Of a stretch of DNA of 64,000 nucleotides, positions 35,070-43,914 are shown one piece after another. The first letter of the stretch is position 1, and every line of letters starts with the position of its first letter. The notes beneath the pieces were generated by a model. It made no database searches and was not told where the DNA came from. It saw only the letters and a program-made list of their open reading frames with translations. The stretch lies in assembly GCF_015221875.1 (NCBI RefSeq), contig NZ_JACYGY010000001.1, positions 4,380,501-4,444,500 of the forward strand, in the 5' to 3' direction. The position numbers and the translations under genes are program-made. This stretch comes from Dyadobacter subterraneus. Its GTDB lineage: Bacteria > Bacteroidota > Bacteroidia > Cytophagales > Spirosomataceae.

Positions 35070-35212
35070 GGTAAAAGTTAAATGAGGGATTCTGCTGACG
35101 ATTCACATCTGACCTTTTCAGCATATAAACTTCTGCGGTATTATTTTTAGGAAAGATCTTACCTGATAAACTGATGGATAGAGTAATTATGAGCCAGTTG
35201 AAATAAAAGTTT

Positions 35213-36038
35213 ATGGATAAAGATCAAAGGCTTCACCATAATATCTTACATGCTTATTCCTTTCAAAAAGAACAAAGTTCAGAGCAGTTTCTTTCCGAGC
35301 ACGCTTTTGAAATTACATTGTCCGGCGAAGCGCAGTATTATATGAACGAAGGAACTTTCTTTTAAAAGAAGGCTCCGTAGACTTTATCCGTAGAAATCAG
35401 TTGTTAAAAAAATACAACAAACCGTCAGCGACACGAGAACCATTTAAGTTGGTTGGTATTATTTTAGACCAGAATACTTTACATCAGTATGTGGCAGAAA
35501 ATAATAGTTGTCATCAAAGAGTGTACAAAGGTTCTCCGGTAATTGACCGTTCGGCTGATGCCATTTTGAAAGGTTTCTTTGATTCTTTGATGCCCTACAT
35601 AGATAATCCGCAAAAACTCACCAAAAAAATTTCGGCGCTTAAAACACAGGAGGCCATTGAACTGCTGCTGCAAAAGGATGATTGCTTTGAAAATATTTTG
35701 TTTGATTTTCAAAAGCCGCATAAAATAAATCTGGAGGCCTTCATGAACATAAATTACAAATACAACGTGTCGTTGGCAACCTTCGCCAAACTGACGGGCC
35801 GTTGCCTTTCGTCGTTTAAAAGGGACTTTGCCAAAACTTGCATTCTATCTCCTGAAAAGTAGCTGCAGCAAAAACGTTTGGAGCAGGCGTATTATCTGAT
35901 TTCAAAAAAACAACGCCCCTCAGAAGTTTATCTGGAAGTGGGCTTTGAAAATTTCTCCCATTTTCATCTGCCTTCAAAAAATCCTTTGGACTGCGGCCCT
36001 CGGAACTGATGAACCAAAAGGAAAATATCTATCAGTAA
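35213..36038 (+). pseudogene. AraC-family regulator gene with three disabling lesions
   Basis: The original protein would be about 270 residues. The first piece starts at ATG 35213 (MDKDQRLHHNILHAYSF) and stops at TAA 35363 after a lost base near 35357-35362. The second runs LLKEGSVDFIRRNQ through FAKLTGRCLSSFKRDF to a TAG at 35860-35862. After the TAG the same frame goes on with LQQKRLEQAYYLISKK and EVYLEVGFENFSHFH, then a second shift near 35962-35972 moves to FKKSFGLRPSELMNQK and a TAA at 36036. The intact regulator at 47283-48092 belongs to the same subfamily (LTGRSLAGFKRDFHKIF, LGFESLSHFSHAFKKRFG). Three lesions of different kinds show real decay, not a read error. Confidence 0.9.
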
Positions 36039-36426
36039 CCCGGCTTGTAAGCATTTGCGGGACCTTGATCATACAGGCGGATTACTTACCTTTCAGCAGT
36101 CCGGCGAAATCAAGATTAACTAGCTTCCGCAATGTTTCCCAGCGCAAAACCATTTACGCTGGGAAAGTCTCAATGCCCTCTGCCTGCCTTGCTTTAAACC
36201 CAGAGATTTCACCAAAAAAGCTGCGGCGGAAAAATTCAGCTTCTTTCCCTTTGTTAGAAGGCTACCACCAAATGCTTTGTTTTAATTACAAGCAGAAGAG
36301 TCGCAGCCCGTACGTTTCCAAACTTTCATAAACATTTTACGGATTTGGCTAAACCAAACGCAGATTTGGATAAATTCTGCCGGCAAAAGCATGTGATCTT
36401 TGTATCAACAAAAAAAGAAAACTATT
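36039..36426. other. Intergenic stretch with a hairpin
   Basis: Between the AraC relic and the epimerase-like gene nothing protein-like was recognised; a plus-strand frame 35945-36331 is open but overlaps the relic in the wrong phase. The hairpin at 36135-36166 is listed separately. Confidence 0.45.
36135..36166. repeat. Inverted repeat / possible terminator hairpin
   Basis: TTTCCCAGCG (36135-36144) pairs with CGCTGGGAAA (36157-36166); three more A-T pairs close the 12-base loop after one mismatch. It lies about 100 bases after the AraC relic and may be that gene's old terminator. Confidence 0.5.
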
Positions 36427-37332
36427 ATGCGCGTATTTGTTACAGGAGCCACAGGCTTCATTGGTACTGCCATTGTGCAGGAATTAACTGGCGCCGGCCA
36501 CCAGGTGTTGGGGCTGGCCCGTTCGGATGCATCCGCCCAAAAACTGATCGATGCCGGCGCACAAGTGCACCGGGGTGAGCTGGAAGATCTTGACAGCCTG
36601 CGCAGTGGGGCCGAACTGGCAGAAGGGGTGATCCATGCCGGCTTCATACACGACTTTACCCGTTTTGAACAGGTTTGTCGGGTAGACCAAACAGCCATTG
36701 AGACCATCGGCAAAGTACTGGCAGGTTCTGACAGGCCTTTTATTGTAACCTCTGGCACCGCGCTTGTAAGCCCTGGGAAACTGGCCTCCGAAGATATAAT
36801 TCCGCCTTTTAATCCGGCCTGGCCACGGGCTTCCGAGCAGGCTGCTGATGCCGTAGCTGCACTGGGGGTACGTGCCGCGGTTATCCGCTTATCACCTTCG
36901 GTACATGGAGATCAGGACAAACATGGATTTATACCCATACTGGTTAATATTGCCCGTGAGAAAGGAGTTTCAGCCTACATAGGTGAAGGGCTCAACCGAT
37001 GGAATGCCGTGCACCGTCTGGATGCAGCCCATTTATTCAGGCTGGCCCTGGAAAACACCGCACCGGGAACTTCTTCTCCAGCCGCACGTTTTCATGCTTC
37101 TGCCGAAGAGGCCATTACAGTTAAAAGCATCGCAGAAGCGATAGGAAACCAGCTCAATATTCCGGTTGTTTCGCTGCCACCGCAGGCAGCCGCTGAACAT
37201 TTTGGCTGGTTCTCTCAGATGGCTTTGATTGACTGCCCTGCGTCCAGCAGCTGGACCCAGCAGCAACTAAACTGGCACCCAACGCATTCAGAATTGATTG
37301 CAGATATTCAGAACGGTGTTTACACTCAATAA
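36427..37332 (+). CDS. NAD-dependent epimerase/dehydratase-like (extended/atypical SDR)
   Basis: A 301-residue Rossmann protein starting MRVFVTGATGFIGTAIVQEL, the extended-SDR glycine motif. Later elements are VLGLARSDASAQKL (cofactor adenine side), IVTSGTALVSPG, a YxxxK-like region replaced by RASEQAADA, and AVIRLSPSVHG. The loss of the usual tyrosine-lysine pair places it with the atypical, NAD-binding reductases or epimerase-like proteins whose substrates are unknown. The ATG at 36427 begins the motif; a longer open frame upstream is not needed. It lies 6 bases before an NmrA-like gene, forming an operon with it and the next AraC gene. Confidence 0.9.
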   Translation: MRVFVTGATGFIGTAIVQELTGAGHQVLGLARSDASAQKLIDAGAQVHRGELEDLDSLRSGAELAEGVIHAGFIHDFTRFEQVCRVDQTAIETIGKVLAGSDRPFIVTSGTALVSPGKLASEDIIPPFNPAWPRASEQAADAVAALGVRAAVIRLSPSVHGDQDKHGFIPILVNIAREKGVSAYIGEGLNRWNAVHRLDAAHLFRLALENTAPGTSSPAARFHASAEEAITVKSIAEAIGNQLNIPVVSLPPQAAAEHFGWFSQMALIDCPASSSWTQQQLNWHPTHSELIADIQNGVYTQ

Positions 37333-37338
37333 AAAACC

Positions 37339-38265
37339 ATGAAAATTATAGTAACAGGTTCCTTAGGGAACATAAGCCAGCCGCTGACAGACATGTTGAT
37401 CGCCCAGGGGCATTCGGTAACCGTTATCAGCAGCGATCCTAAAAAAAAGGAAGCTATCAAAAATTTAGGCGCGATACCGGCCATTGGCTCAATGTCCGAT
37501 GTTAAGTTTCTTACCGATAGTTTCAAAGGCGCCGACGCAGTTTACACGATGATTCCGCTAAGTTTTACTGAGCCTGACCTAGGCGCATACATGCGCCAGA
37601 TAGCGCAAAATTATGTAGAGGCTTTTCAGGAAGCTGGAACCAAACGGGTTGTACTGCTCAGCGGCTGGGCAGCGGATCTTCTCAAAGATGAAAACCTGGA
37701 ACACCTATTTGATCAGCTTACGGCCTCTGTTACGATCTTGCGTCCAGGCGCATTTTATACCAACTTCTACCAGTCTATGGACCTGATCAAAGCCAAAGGA
37801 TTTATGGGCAAATTTCTGACGCTTCGTTACAGCGGTTTTTGGGCTTTGCTTACCGGCAAGACCGGTCTTCTGATGGGAAATTATGGCGGGGAAGACAGAA
37901 TTGTTTTCGTATCTCCAAAGGATATCGCCGACGCTGTGGCAGAGGAATTGCAATTGATGCCCAAAGAGAAAACTATCCGTTATGTTGGCAGTCAGGAATT
38001 GACCTGTAATGAAGCGGCCAAGATTATCGGAACCGCCGTTGGTAAACCCTGGTTAAAATGGGTTCTGCTCTCAGATAAAGAAATGCTCCAGGGACTCAAG
38101 ATGGCCAAACTGCCCGAGAAGCTGGCAGAAAGCCTGGTCGAAATGCAGGCAGCCATGCATAGTGGAAAGACCTTGGAGAACTTTCACCGGAGCCAGCCAA
38201 AGATGGGTAAAGTAAAACTTGCGGATTTTGCGAAAGAGTTTGCCATAGCTTATCACAAAAATTAA
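37339..38265 (+). CDS. NmrA-family NAD(P)-binding protein
   Basis: A 308-residue protein with an atypical SDR start MKIIVTGSLGNISQPLTDML, then VTVISSDPKKKEAIKNLGA, AIGSMSDVKFLTDSFKGADAVYTMIPL and VVLLSGWAADL. NmrA-like proteins bind NAD(P) and act as redox sensors or quinone-type reductases; this one lacks a clear catalytic YxxxK. It sits 6 bases after the epimerase-like gene and 17 before an AraC regulator, so the three are probably one transcript. Confidence 0.9.
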   Translation: MKIIVTGSLGNISQPLTDMLIAQGHSVTVISSDPKKKEAIKNLGAIPAIGSMSDVKFLTDSFKGADAVYTMIPLSFTEPDLGAYMRQIAQNYVEAFQEAGTKRVVLLSGWAADLLKDENLEHLFDQLTASVTILRPGAFYTNFYQSMDLIKAKGFMGKFLTLRYSGFWALLTGKTGLLMGNYGGEDRIVFVSPKDIADAVAEELQLMPKEKTIRYVGSQELTCNEAAKIIGTAVGKPWLKWVLLSDKEMLQGLKMAKLPEKLAESLVEMQAAMHSGKTLENFHRSQPKMGKVKLADFAKEFAIAYHKN

Positions 38266-38282
38266 CGATCTTTATTTCCGAT

Positions 38283-39206
38283 ATGAATACGCACCCGCTT
38301 TACCGTTTTCACACGATCACTGAATACCACAGGGCTGCGGGCCTGCCTAAGCCGGCGCACCCGCTGATCAGCCTTGTACACATGGAAGATTTGAAAAGGC
38401 CTCTGGCCGAAGGCTCATTCAGTTTGATCTATGATTTTTACTCGATTTCAATGAAAAGGGTGAAGAACACCAAATTCAAATACGGCCAGCAGGCGAGTGA
38501 TTTTGATGAGGGTGTACTGTTTTTTATGTCGCCAGGTCAGGTTTTTGGTGTGGAAATTGAAAAGGGAAGTGTGATGCACGCTCCTGAAGGATGGATGATT
38601 TTAATACATCCGGATTTTTTATGGAACACGCCGCTGGCCAAAAACATTAAACAATACGAATTTTTTAATTACTCAGTATATGAGGCGCTTTACCTTTCAG
38701 ACAAAGAAGAAACGATGCTCACAAGTATCGCGCAAAATATCGAACAGGAGTACCATGCCAATATTGACCGGTTCAGTGCGAGCGTAATTATTGCCCAACT
38801 GGAATTAATGCTGACCTATTCAGAAAGGTTTTACCAACGCCAGTTCATCACCCGTAAGATCACCAGCCACGAAATTCTAAGCAAGCTCGAAGATTTGCTT
38901 ACCCACTACTTTAACAGCGGGCAGCTTGTTGAGAAAGGACTGCCCAGCGTCACTTACATCGCTGAAAATCTAAATATCTCTCCGGGGTATCTGAGCGGCC
39001 TGCTCAAATCTTTGACCGGGCAGAATACCCAACAACACCTTCACAACAAATTAATTGAACTTGCCAAAGAAAAACTTTCCACAACTAATCTAACAGTAAG
39101 CGAGATTGCCTACGAACTTGGTTTTGAACACCTGCAATCATTCAGTAAACTTTTCAAGACCAAAACCAGCCTCTCGCCCATGGAATTCCGTCATTCTTTT
39201 AATTGA
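38283..39206 (+). CDS. AraC-family regulator, paralogue of the one at 33311
   Basis: A 307-residue regulator with a cupin-like N-terminal domain (EGVLFFMSPGQVFGVE) and a C-terminal HTH pair (GLPSVTYIAENLNISPGYLSGLL and TVSEIAYELGFEHLQSFSKLF, tail TSLSPMEFR). Strong similarity along its length to 33311-34207 indicates duplication with divergence. Here it is at the end of the epimerase/NmrA operon rather than divergent from its target. Confidence 0.92.
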   Translation: MNTHPLYRFHTITEYHRAAGLPKPAHPLISLVHMEDLKRPLAEGSFSLIYDFYSISMKRVKNTKFKYGQQASDFDEGVLFFMSPGQVFGVEIEKGSVMHAPEGWMILIHPDFLWNTPLAKNIKQYEFFNYSVYEALYLSDKEETMLTSIAQNIEQEYHANIDRFSASVIIAQLELMLTYSERFYQRQFITRKITSHEILSKLEDLLTHYFNSGQLVEKGLPSVTYIAENLNISPGYLSGLLKSLTGQNTQQHLHNKLIELAKEKLSTTNLTVSEIAYELGFEHLQSFSKLFKTKTSLSPMEFRHSFN

Positions 39207-39391
39207 AACGTTAATTGCACTGCGGTTGCAGTACATCGGTACCAAGAGTCTAACGGAAGTTTTGGGAGAAATTTTAAAAACTGTATTTTAAAAGAATGAA
39301 AGTATAAACATCGTTAACCTTTATAACATCCAATCTGTTGACAATTTAAAAAGCTAACCAAATATTTAAGCCTACTGACAATTTTATTCCA

Positions 39392-39412
39392 ATAGAAAAA
39401 TTTCTATCTTTG
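39392..39412 (+). promoter_or_regulatory. Promoter box with overlapping dyad, upstream of a receiver gene
   Basis: TATCTTTG at 39405-39412 fits TAnnTTTG, 40 bases before the receiver gene. The dyad ATAGAAA (39392-39398) / TTTCTAT (39401-39407) overlaps it and could bind a repressor. Confidence 0.5.
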
Positions 39413-39451
39413 TAGAGGTAGTTGCCAAATTTTGTAGAAAAGAATTGACAT

Positions 39452-39862
39452 ATGATTGGAGATAAAATTATCCATCTGGCGGATGATGATGAAGATGATC
39501 GTAATATGATTAAAGAGGCATTGGAGGAAGCTAATGCTGATGTCTATATCATAGAAGCTGAAAATGGATTGGAGCTTTTAAGAAACATTCAGGACTCGGA
39601 AGATTTGTCAGAAACGGTGGTTATTGTCGATATGAATATGCCCTCTATGAACGGACTGGAAACTATTCAGGCGCTTAGATCAGATCCGCGCTGTTCGAGT
39701 CTTCCAGCCCTGGTGCTAACAACCTCCAACGACCCCAAATTAAAACTGGAAGCTATAAAAGCCGGGGCGAATGATTTTTTTACAAAACCAACATCGATCA
39801 GAGTGCTTAACGAGATTGCAAACGATATCGTTGGACGTTTCTTTGATTTTGGGGTCGCCTAA
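39452..39862 (+). CDS. Single-domain response regulator (CheY-like)
   Basis: A 136-residue cytoplasmic receiver domain with no output domain. The acidic cluster is in LADDDEDDRNM, the phospho-acceptor aspartate in VVIVDMNMPSMNG, the threonine/serine switch in LVLTTSND and the lysine in DFFTKPTS. Such stand-alone receivers in Cytophagales pass phosphate between hybrid kinases or act by protein contact. No kinase gene is adjacent. It resembles the receiver at 48829-49272. Confidence 0.93.
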   Translation: MIGDKIIHLADDDEDDRNMIKEALEEANADVYIIEAENGLELLRNIQDSEDLSETVVIVDMNMPSMNGLETIQALRSDPRCSSLPALVLTTSNDPKLKLEAIKAGANDFFTKPTSIRVLNEIANDIVGRFFDFGVA

Positions 39863-40264
39863 TTTTCAGGCAATTTGAAACAACCAAAAAATTGCTTTCA
39901 TTTTTAGAAAAATAGATTTATCTGTTTTGGATTTCTTTAAACCGGAAGGCCATCAATCGAAATATTTGAAAATACCTCAAGACTTGATTAGCGAAAAGTT
40001 TTGCCATTTTAGTTAGATCGTATGCAAGCCGAATTTGAATCTATTTTTACAGATATCAGGTATCGAGTAAGTCTCTTTTAACTGCACCGATCATTAAAGC
40101 CGGCATTAAGCCTATATAGGGAAGATTCATTATACCGGAAATGTCATTTCCTGACTTTTACATTCTCCAAAATCGGAATGCAATTTTCCTCCAGCCGCAT
40201 TCCAGTCTATGGTCCCCACGGAAAAACGCTTTTCTGAAATTCAGACTCTCACCCTACTACTGGC
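39863..40264. other. Intergenic stretch, nothing recognised
   Basis: About 400 bases with no supported gene. A plus-strand 96-codon frame beginning at 40141 overlaps the minus-strand candidate at 40265 and is rich in rare residues, so it was not accepted. Confidence 0.4.
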
Positions 40265-40525
40265 CTAAAAATCTATCTCGGGCAGAAGATTTTTGTTTCC
40301 CCGCCTGGTCCACCCCTTATAGGACATGGAGGTATCCATCTCTGATTCCACAAGATCAAAATGTATTTTTAACCGTGTTACGATCCTGGGGTCCGTGCAA
40401 AGGACATAGGTTTGAAGTTCATCTTTGTTAGTCAGAAAGCAAAGGTCGTGACTGGGAGGCATTTCGAAATGAACGAAATTCTCTAAAGATTTCCATTTAC
40501 CAAAAAATACATGTGATTCAATCAT
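40265..40525 (-). CDS. Hypothetical protein, 86 aa (uncertain)
   Basis: An ATG-started minus-strand frame of 86 residues (MIESHVFFGKWKSLENFVHFEM onward; DELQTYVLCTDPRIVTRLKIHFDLVESEMD in the middle). Its composition is more protein-like than the opposing frame, but no family was recognised and no ribosome-binding or promoter signal was seen. It lies downstream of the XRE regulator gene on the same strand, separated by a stretch that may itself be gene debris. Confidence 0.35.
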   Translation of the reverse strand: MIESHVFFGKWKSLENFVHFEMPPSHDLCFLTNKDELQTYVLCTDPRIVTRLKIHFDLVESEMDTSMSYKGWTRRGNKNLLPEIDF

Positions 40526-40803
40526 GAAGAAAAGTAGACAGGACTTACTTTGTAAAGATATCCGAAAAAATGATTTTGGTCAATATATGGAAGTGATTTC
40601 AATTGTAATTTCAGGGATTGGGCGCTTGAAATCTAGATCATTACCTTCACATTTTTAAAATGGAATAACTCTGCTCCATCAATGCTTTGTAGGATTCTTC
40701 GTATTCATCAAAGAGAAATGAAAGATCCAGCCATTGAAAAGCAATGTCTTTTTATTGGAAATCGCTTATAGGAGATCAAGTAGCGTGTTAATGGAATAAA
40801 GAT
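40526..40803 (-). other. Possible decayed ORF downstream of the XRE gene
   Basis: On the minus strand a short frame ending near 40657 reads AFQWLDLSFLFDEYEESYKALMEQSYSILKM, which looks like real protein, but an in-frame stop lies a few codons before it. The usual partner of a HipB-like regulator would be expected here, yet nothing resembling a HipA kinase is present. Confidence 0.35.
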
Positions 40804-41034
40804 TCATGGCCTCTCTGGCATGCTTAACAGGTTCAGATCTTTACTATTGACAGGGGCGAGCTCATGTCCGAACATACGAAGTACCTGATTCACTTTTTCA
40901 AGATTCAGATTACCTTTATCCTGTTCGATCTTCCGTATCACTGTAAGTGCAACTCCGGCCCTTGAAGCGAGGTCTTCCCGTGTTAACTGCGCCTGCTTTC
41001 TTTTTTGTTTGACAAATTCTGCCAACTTTTCCAT
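40804..41034 (-). CDS. XRE/HipB-like helix-turn-helix regulator, orphan
   Basis: A 76-residue DNA-binding protein with a Cro/C1-type HTH: LAEFVKQKRKQAQLTREDLASRAGVALTVIRKIEQDKGNLNLEKVNQVLRMFG. The form is that of HipB-type antitoxins, which repress their own operon. No HipA-like toxin or other obvious partner follows. A near-perfect palindrome (41039-41056) directly upstream of the start is a likely self-operator. Confidence 0.85.
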   Translation of the reverse strand: MEKLAEFVKQKRKQAQLTREDLASRAGVALTVIRKIEQDKGNLNLEKVNQVLRMFGHELAPVNSKDLNLLSMPERP

Positions 41035-41038
41035 AGTT

Positions 41039-41056
41039 TATATGTTTAAGCATATA
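41039..41056. promoter_or_regulatory. Palindrome upstream of the XRE gene, candidate operator
   Basis: TATATG and CATATA flank TTTAAG; the 18 bases are symmetric but for one central T/G pair. The site ends five bases from the XRE start codon on the minus strand, where a HipB-type dimer could block transcription or translation. Confidence 0.55.
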
Positions 41057-41478
41057 ATTATATAAATGTCTGGTATTTAAGTAACTAAGAAGAAAGTTCC
41101 TTCGTAACTATTTAAGTGTAACCAAAAGAAGTGTCTCAATTTACAAATTCCAGATAGCGGACTCCCTATTTAAAATGAAAAAACTATTCTTATTGAATAG
41201 CGATGTCCTAAAACGAACAAATCCGTCCGAATATGGACAGATGAGCAATGATAAAACGCTGGTAATTAAATATTTACATAACTGGTATATTTTTTGAATG
41301 TGTCTTCTAACCAGCCTTGATAACAGTCGATTTAGACAGCGTTGATTACCCTATCAATACCTTTGACCAAGCGAGGCATTACTGCTATAAAAACAAGACA
41401 ATTAGCATAGTGCCCGATGTATTTGAAATAGTTCGCCGTGTAAAAACGATTATTGTACAAACATTTATCATCAGCACC
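41057..41478. other. Intergenic stretch before the ABC permease
   Basis: No supported gene. A 40-codon plus frame at 41175-41297 has an ATG and opens MKKLFLLNSDVLKR, but nothing else supports it. The permease frame is open upstream to 41317, though its real start is probably 41479. Confidence 0.4.
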
Positions 41479-43914
41479 ATGATCGGAAGCTATATTAAGA
41501 CATCAGCGCGAAGTTTAATGCGCAATAAACTTTTCAGCTGCATCAACATTGCCGGCCTTGCCATTAGTATGTCTACCGGGCTGCTTCTGATCGCTTTTCT
41601 TCTGGAGCTACGCTCGTATGACCGCTTCAACAAAAATGGCGAAAGGATTTACCGGATCACCAGTGTGGCAGCTTTCAAAGGAGAGCAGGGAGGTAAGTAC
41701 GCATCAGCATCCGTAAAGACCGGAAGGCTTATCCGTCAGAAGGTAAGCGGCATTAAGCAGGTGGCTATTCTTGGCAATGACTTTTCGAAGGATGCGAGCG
41801 TTGATGGCAAAACGCTTCCTGTCAAGGGTTACTGGGCAGAACCTTCGCTGCTAAGCATATTTACCTTTCCGATGCTGGAGGGCAATCCCGAAACAGCGCT
41901 GCGTGACCCTTACTCGGTTGTTCTTACACAGACGGCGTCAAAAAAACTATTTGGTGAAGTATCAGCCCTTGGTAAGGCAGTCAAATTAGATTCACTCGAT
42001 TATCAGGTGACTGGTGTAATTAAGGACATTCCATTCTTTTCACATATCAATTTTGAAGCTCTGGTTTCGCTTTCCACAGCTGAACAAATTGGCAAAAACG
42101 ACAAAAGTTTTCAGGCATGGACCAATATATTTTCAAGCTCGGTATATGTGCTGCTGCCAGAAAACACCGAAATAGCTTCCAGCCGGGCTTCGATCCAGTC
42201 TCAGCTCGATGCCATCGCCAAACAGGAGAATCTGGTAGATCAAAATACAAAGATACAGCTCGAGCTGCTCCCTTTGTATGATATCGTTGTCGGTCCGGAG
42301 CTGCGCTCAGGCTCCATGAGCGGCGCTGTCGGCCCGCATGTTCCTACTGCTTTGCTCTGGGTACTTGGCGGTTTAGCGCTGGTCGTAATACTTTCGGCAT
42401 GTTTTAATTATACCAATCTTTCACTGGCGCGCGCCATGCGCCGTTTCAAGGAGGTAGGTCTTCGTAAGGCAATCGGCGCTCAAAAAAGCCAGATATGGCA
42501 GCAGTTTCTCATAGAAGCTTTGATGATCTCGCTGACTGCTCTTGTTGTTTCCTATTTCATATTTCTTTTGCTGCGGCCTGAGCTGATCAAGATGGCCCCG
42601 CAGCTGCAGCGCACCGTAAAGCTGGATCTAACCCCTTCAATGGCGATAGTCTTTGTTGTTTTTTCCATTTGTGTAGGTGTCATCGCAGGACTTATGCCCG
42701 CAGTATTCTTTTCCAGGATCAGCGCCATTCATGCGCTGGGAAATGTCTCCATGCTGAAAGGATTTAAACACCTGACAATCAGACAAATTTTGATTGTGAT
42801 CCAGTATACAGTCACGCTCATTTTTATTACAACGACCGCTGTCGGTTATGTGCAGTATAAAAACATACTTGCGCTCGATCTGGGATTTAACACAGAAAAT
42901 ATTTTGAACATCAATATGCAGGGCAACAAACCCGGTGCGCTTATGAAAGAACTCGGTGAAATGCCGGAGGTAACTGCTGTGTCCCGGTCGCTGATTGTCA
43001 CAAGCGTTGGAAATGCCTGGGGCGGTCATATGAAATACAAAGACTCACAGGACTCTGCGCTGGTACTGACTAATCATGTTGACGAAAACTATTTGCCTTT
43101 GCATGGATACAAGCTTATTGCCGGCGGAAATTTTCTTACACGACCCGCCTCAGCAGAGGCTTCCAGCGAGGTGATTGTTAATCAGAAAGTTTTAAAGCGG
43201 TTTGGTATCCATGTCAACGAACCCGAAAAAGCAATCGGAGAGCAGATCACTTTCAGCAGTTTTCGTATGAAAGAACGTAAGATGACGATTGTAGGCGTCA
43301 TGAAAGATTTCCACTACGGCAAGGCCGATAATCTTATCGAGCCGGTAGCATTCATGTTCTGGACACCCCAGGACGGAGCGGTTCTTAATGCCAAAATAAA
43401 AAGCACTGACATGCTTGCCACAAGAAACAAAATTGAGTCCCTATGGAAAAAAATCGACCGGGTGCATCCTTTCAAGGCCGAATTTTATGACGAGGCAATA
43501 GAAAACGCATACAGTGAATTTTCTATGATGATCAAGATCATCGGCTTTCTTTCTTTCCTTGCCATTTCGATCGCGTCCATGGGACTGTTTGGAATGGTAG
43601 TATTTACTACTGAAACCAGACTAAAAGAGATCGGCATCAGAAAGGTCATGGGCGCTAGTTCCGGCAGTCTTATCTATCTGCTGAGCCGGGGATTTCTTCT
43701 TCTACTATCCATTTCAGCGATCATAGCGCTGCCTGCAACTTATCTGTTGTTCGAAAAATTGGTGCTCAAGAATTTCCCGTACCATACGCCTGTGCAAATT
43801 GCCGAATTATCTGCCGGCCTTCTGGCTGTGCTTCTGCTCGCCTTTTGCATGATCGGATCACAGACGCTTAAAGCAGCGCGGCGTAACCCGGTAGAGGTTC
43901 TAAAGAGCGATTAA
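41479..43914 (+). CDS. ABC transporter permease, MacB/FtsX type
   Basis: An 811-residue inner-membrane protein from MIGSYIKTSARSLMRNKLFSCINI, a start shared by most Bacteroidota members; the upstream in-frame codons are atypical. It has an N-terminal helix, a MacB-type periplasmic domain (about 45-250), a three-helix FtsX block (about 285-425), a fourth helix (about 430-450), a second periplasmic domain and a second FtsX block (about 675-800) containing TETRLKEIGIRKVMGAS. Such permeases need an ATPase and often work in drug or lipid export or as mechanotransmission devices. No ATPase gene is nearby, so it must pair with one from elsewhere. Confidence 0.93.
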   Translation: MIGSYIKTSARSLMRNKLFSCINIAGLAISMSTGLLLIAFLLELRSYDRFNKNGERIYRITSVAAFKGEQGGKYASASVKTGRLIRQKVSGIKQVAILGNDFSKDASVDGKTLPVKGYWAEPSLLSIFTFPMLEGNPETALRDPYSVVLTQTASKKLFGEVSALGKAVKLDSLDYQVTGVIKDIPFFSHINFEALVSLSTAEQIGKNDKSFQAWTNIFSSSVYVLLPENTEIASSRASIQSQLDAIAKQENLVDQNTKIQLELLPLYDIVVGPELRSGSMSGAVGPHVPTALLWVLGGLALVVILSACFNYTNLSLARAMRRFKEVGLRKAIGAQKSQIWQQFLIEALMISLTALVVSYFIFLLLRPELIKMAPQLQRTVKLDLTPSMAIVFVVFSICVGVIAGLMPAVFFSRISAIHALGNVSMLKGFKHLTIRQILIVIQYTVTLIFITTTAVGYVQYKNILALDLGFNTENILNINMQGNKPGALMKELGEMPEVTAVSRSLIVTSVGNAWGGHMKYKDSQDSALVLTNHVDENYLPLHGYKLIAGGNFLTRPASAEASSEVIVNQKVLKRFGIHVNEPEKAIGEQITFSSFRMKERKMTIVGVMKDFHYGKADNLIEPVAFMFWTPQDGAVLNAKIKSTDMLATRNKIESLWKKIDRVHPFKAEFYDEAIENAYSEFSMMIKIIGFLSFLAISIASMGLFGMVVFTTETRLKEIGIRKVMGASSGSLIYLLSRGFLLLLSISAIIALPATYLLFEKLVLKNFPYHTPVQIAELSAGLLAVLLLAFCMIGSQTLKAARRNPVEVLKSD

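Noticed and set aside
40141..40431. 96-codon plus-strand frame
   Set aside because: High tryptophan, proline and tyrosine content and antisense to a better minus-strand candidate.
41175..41297. 40-codon frame with ATG (MKKLFLLNSDVLKR)
   Set aside because: Too short to judge, no promoter or ribosome signal, and not followed by an operon partner.
41317..41478. N-terminal extension of the ABC permease as a new domain
   Set aside because: The extension does not resemble protein, and the standard family start MIGSYIKTSARSLMRNK follows it.
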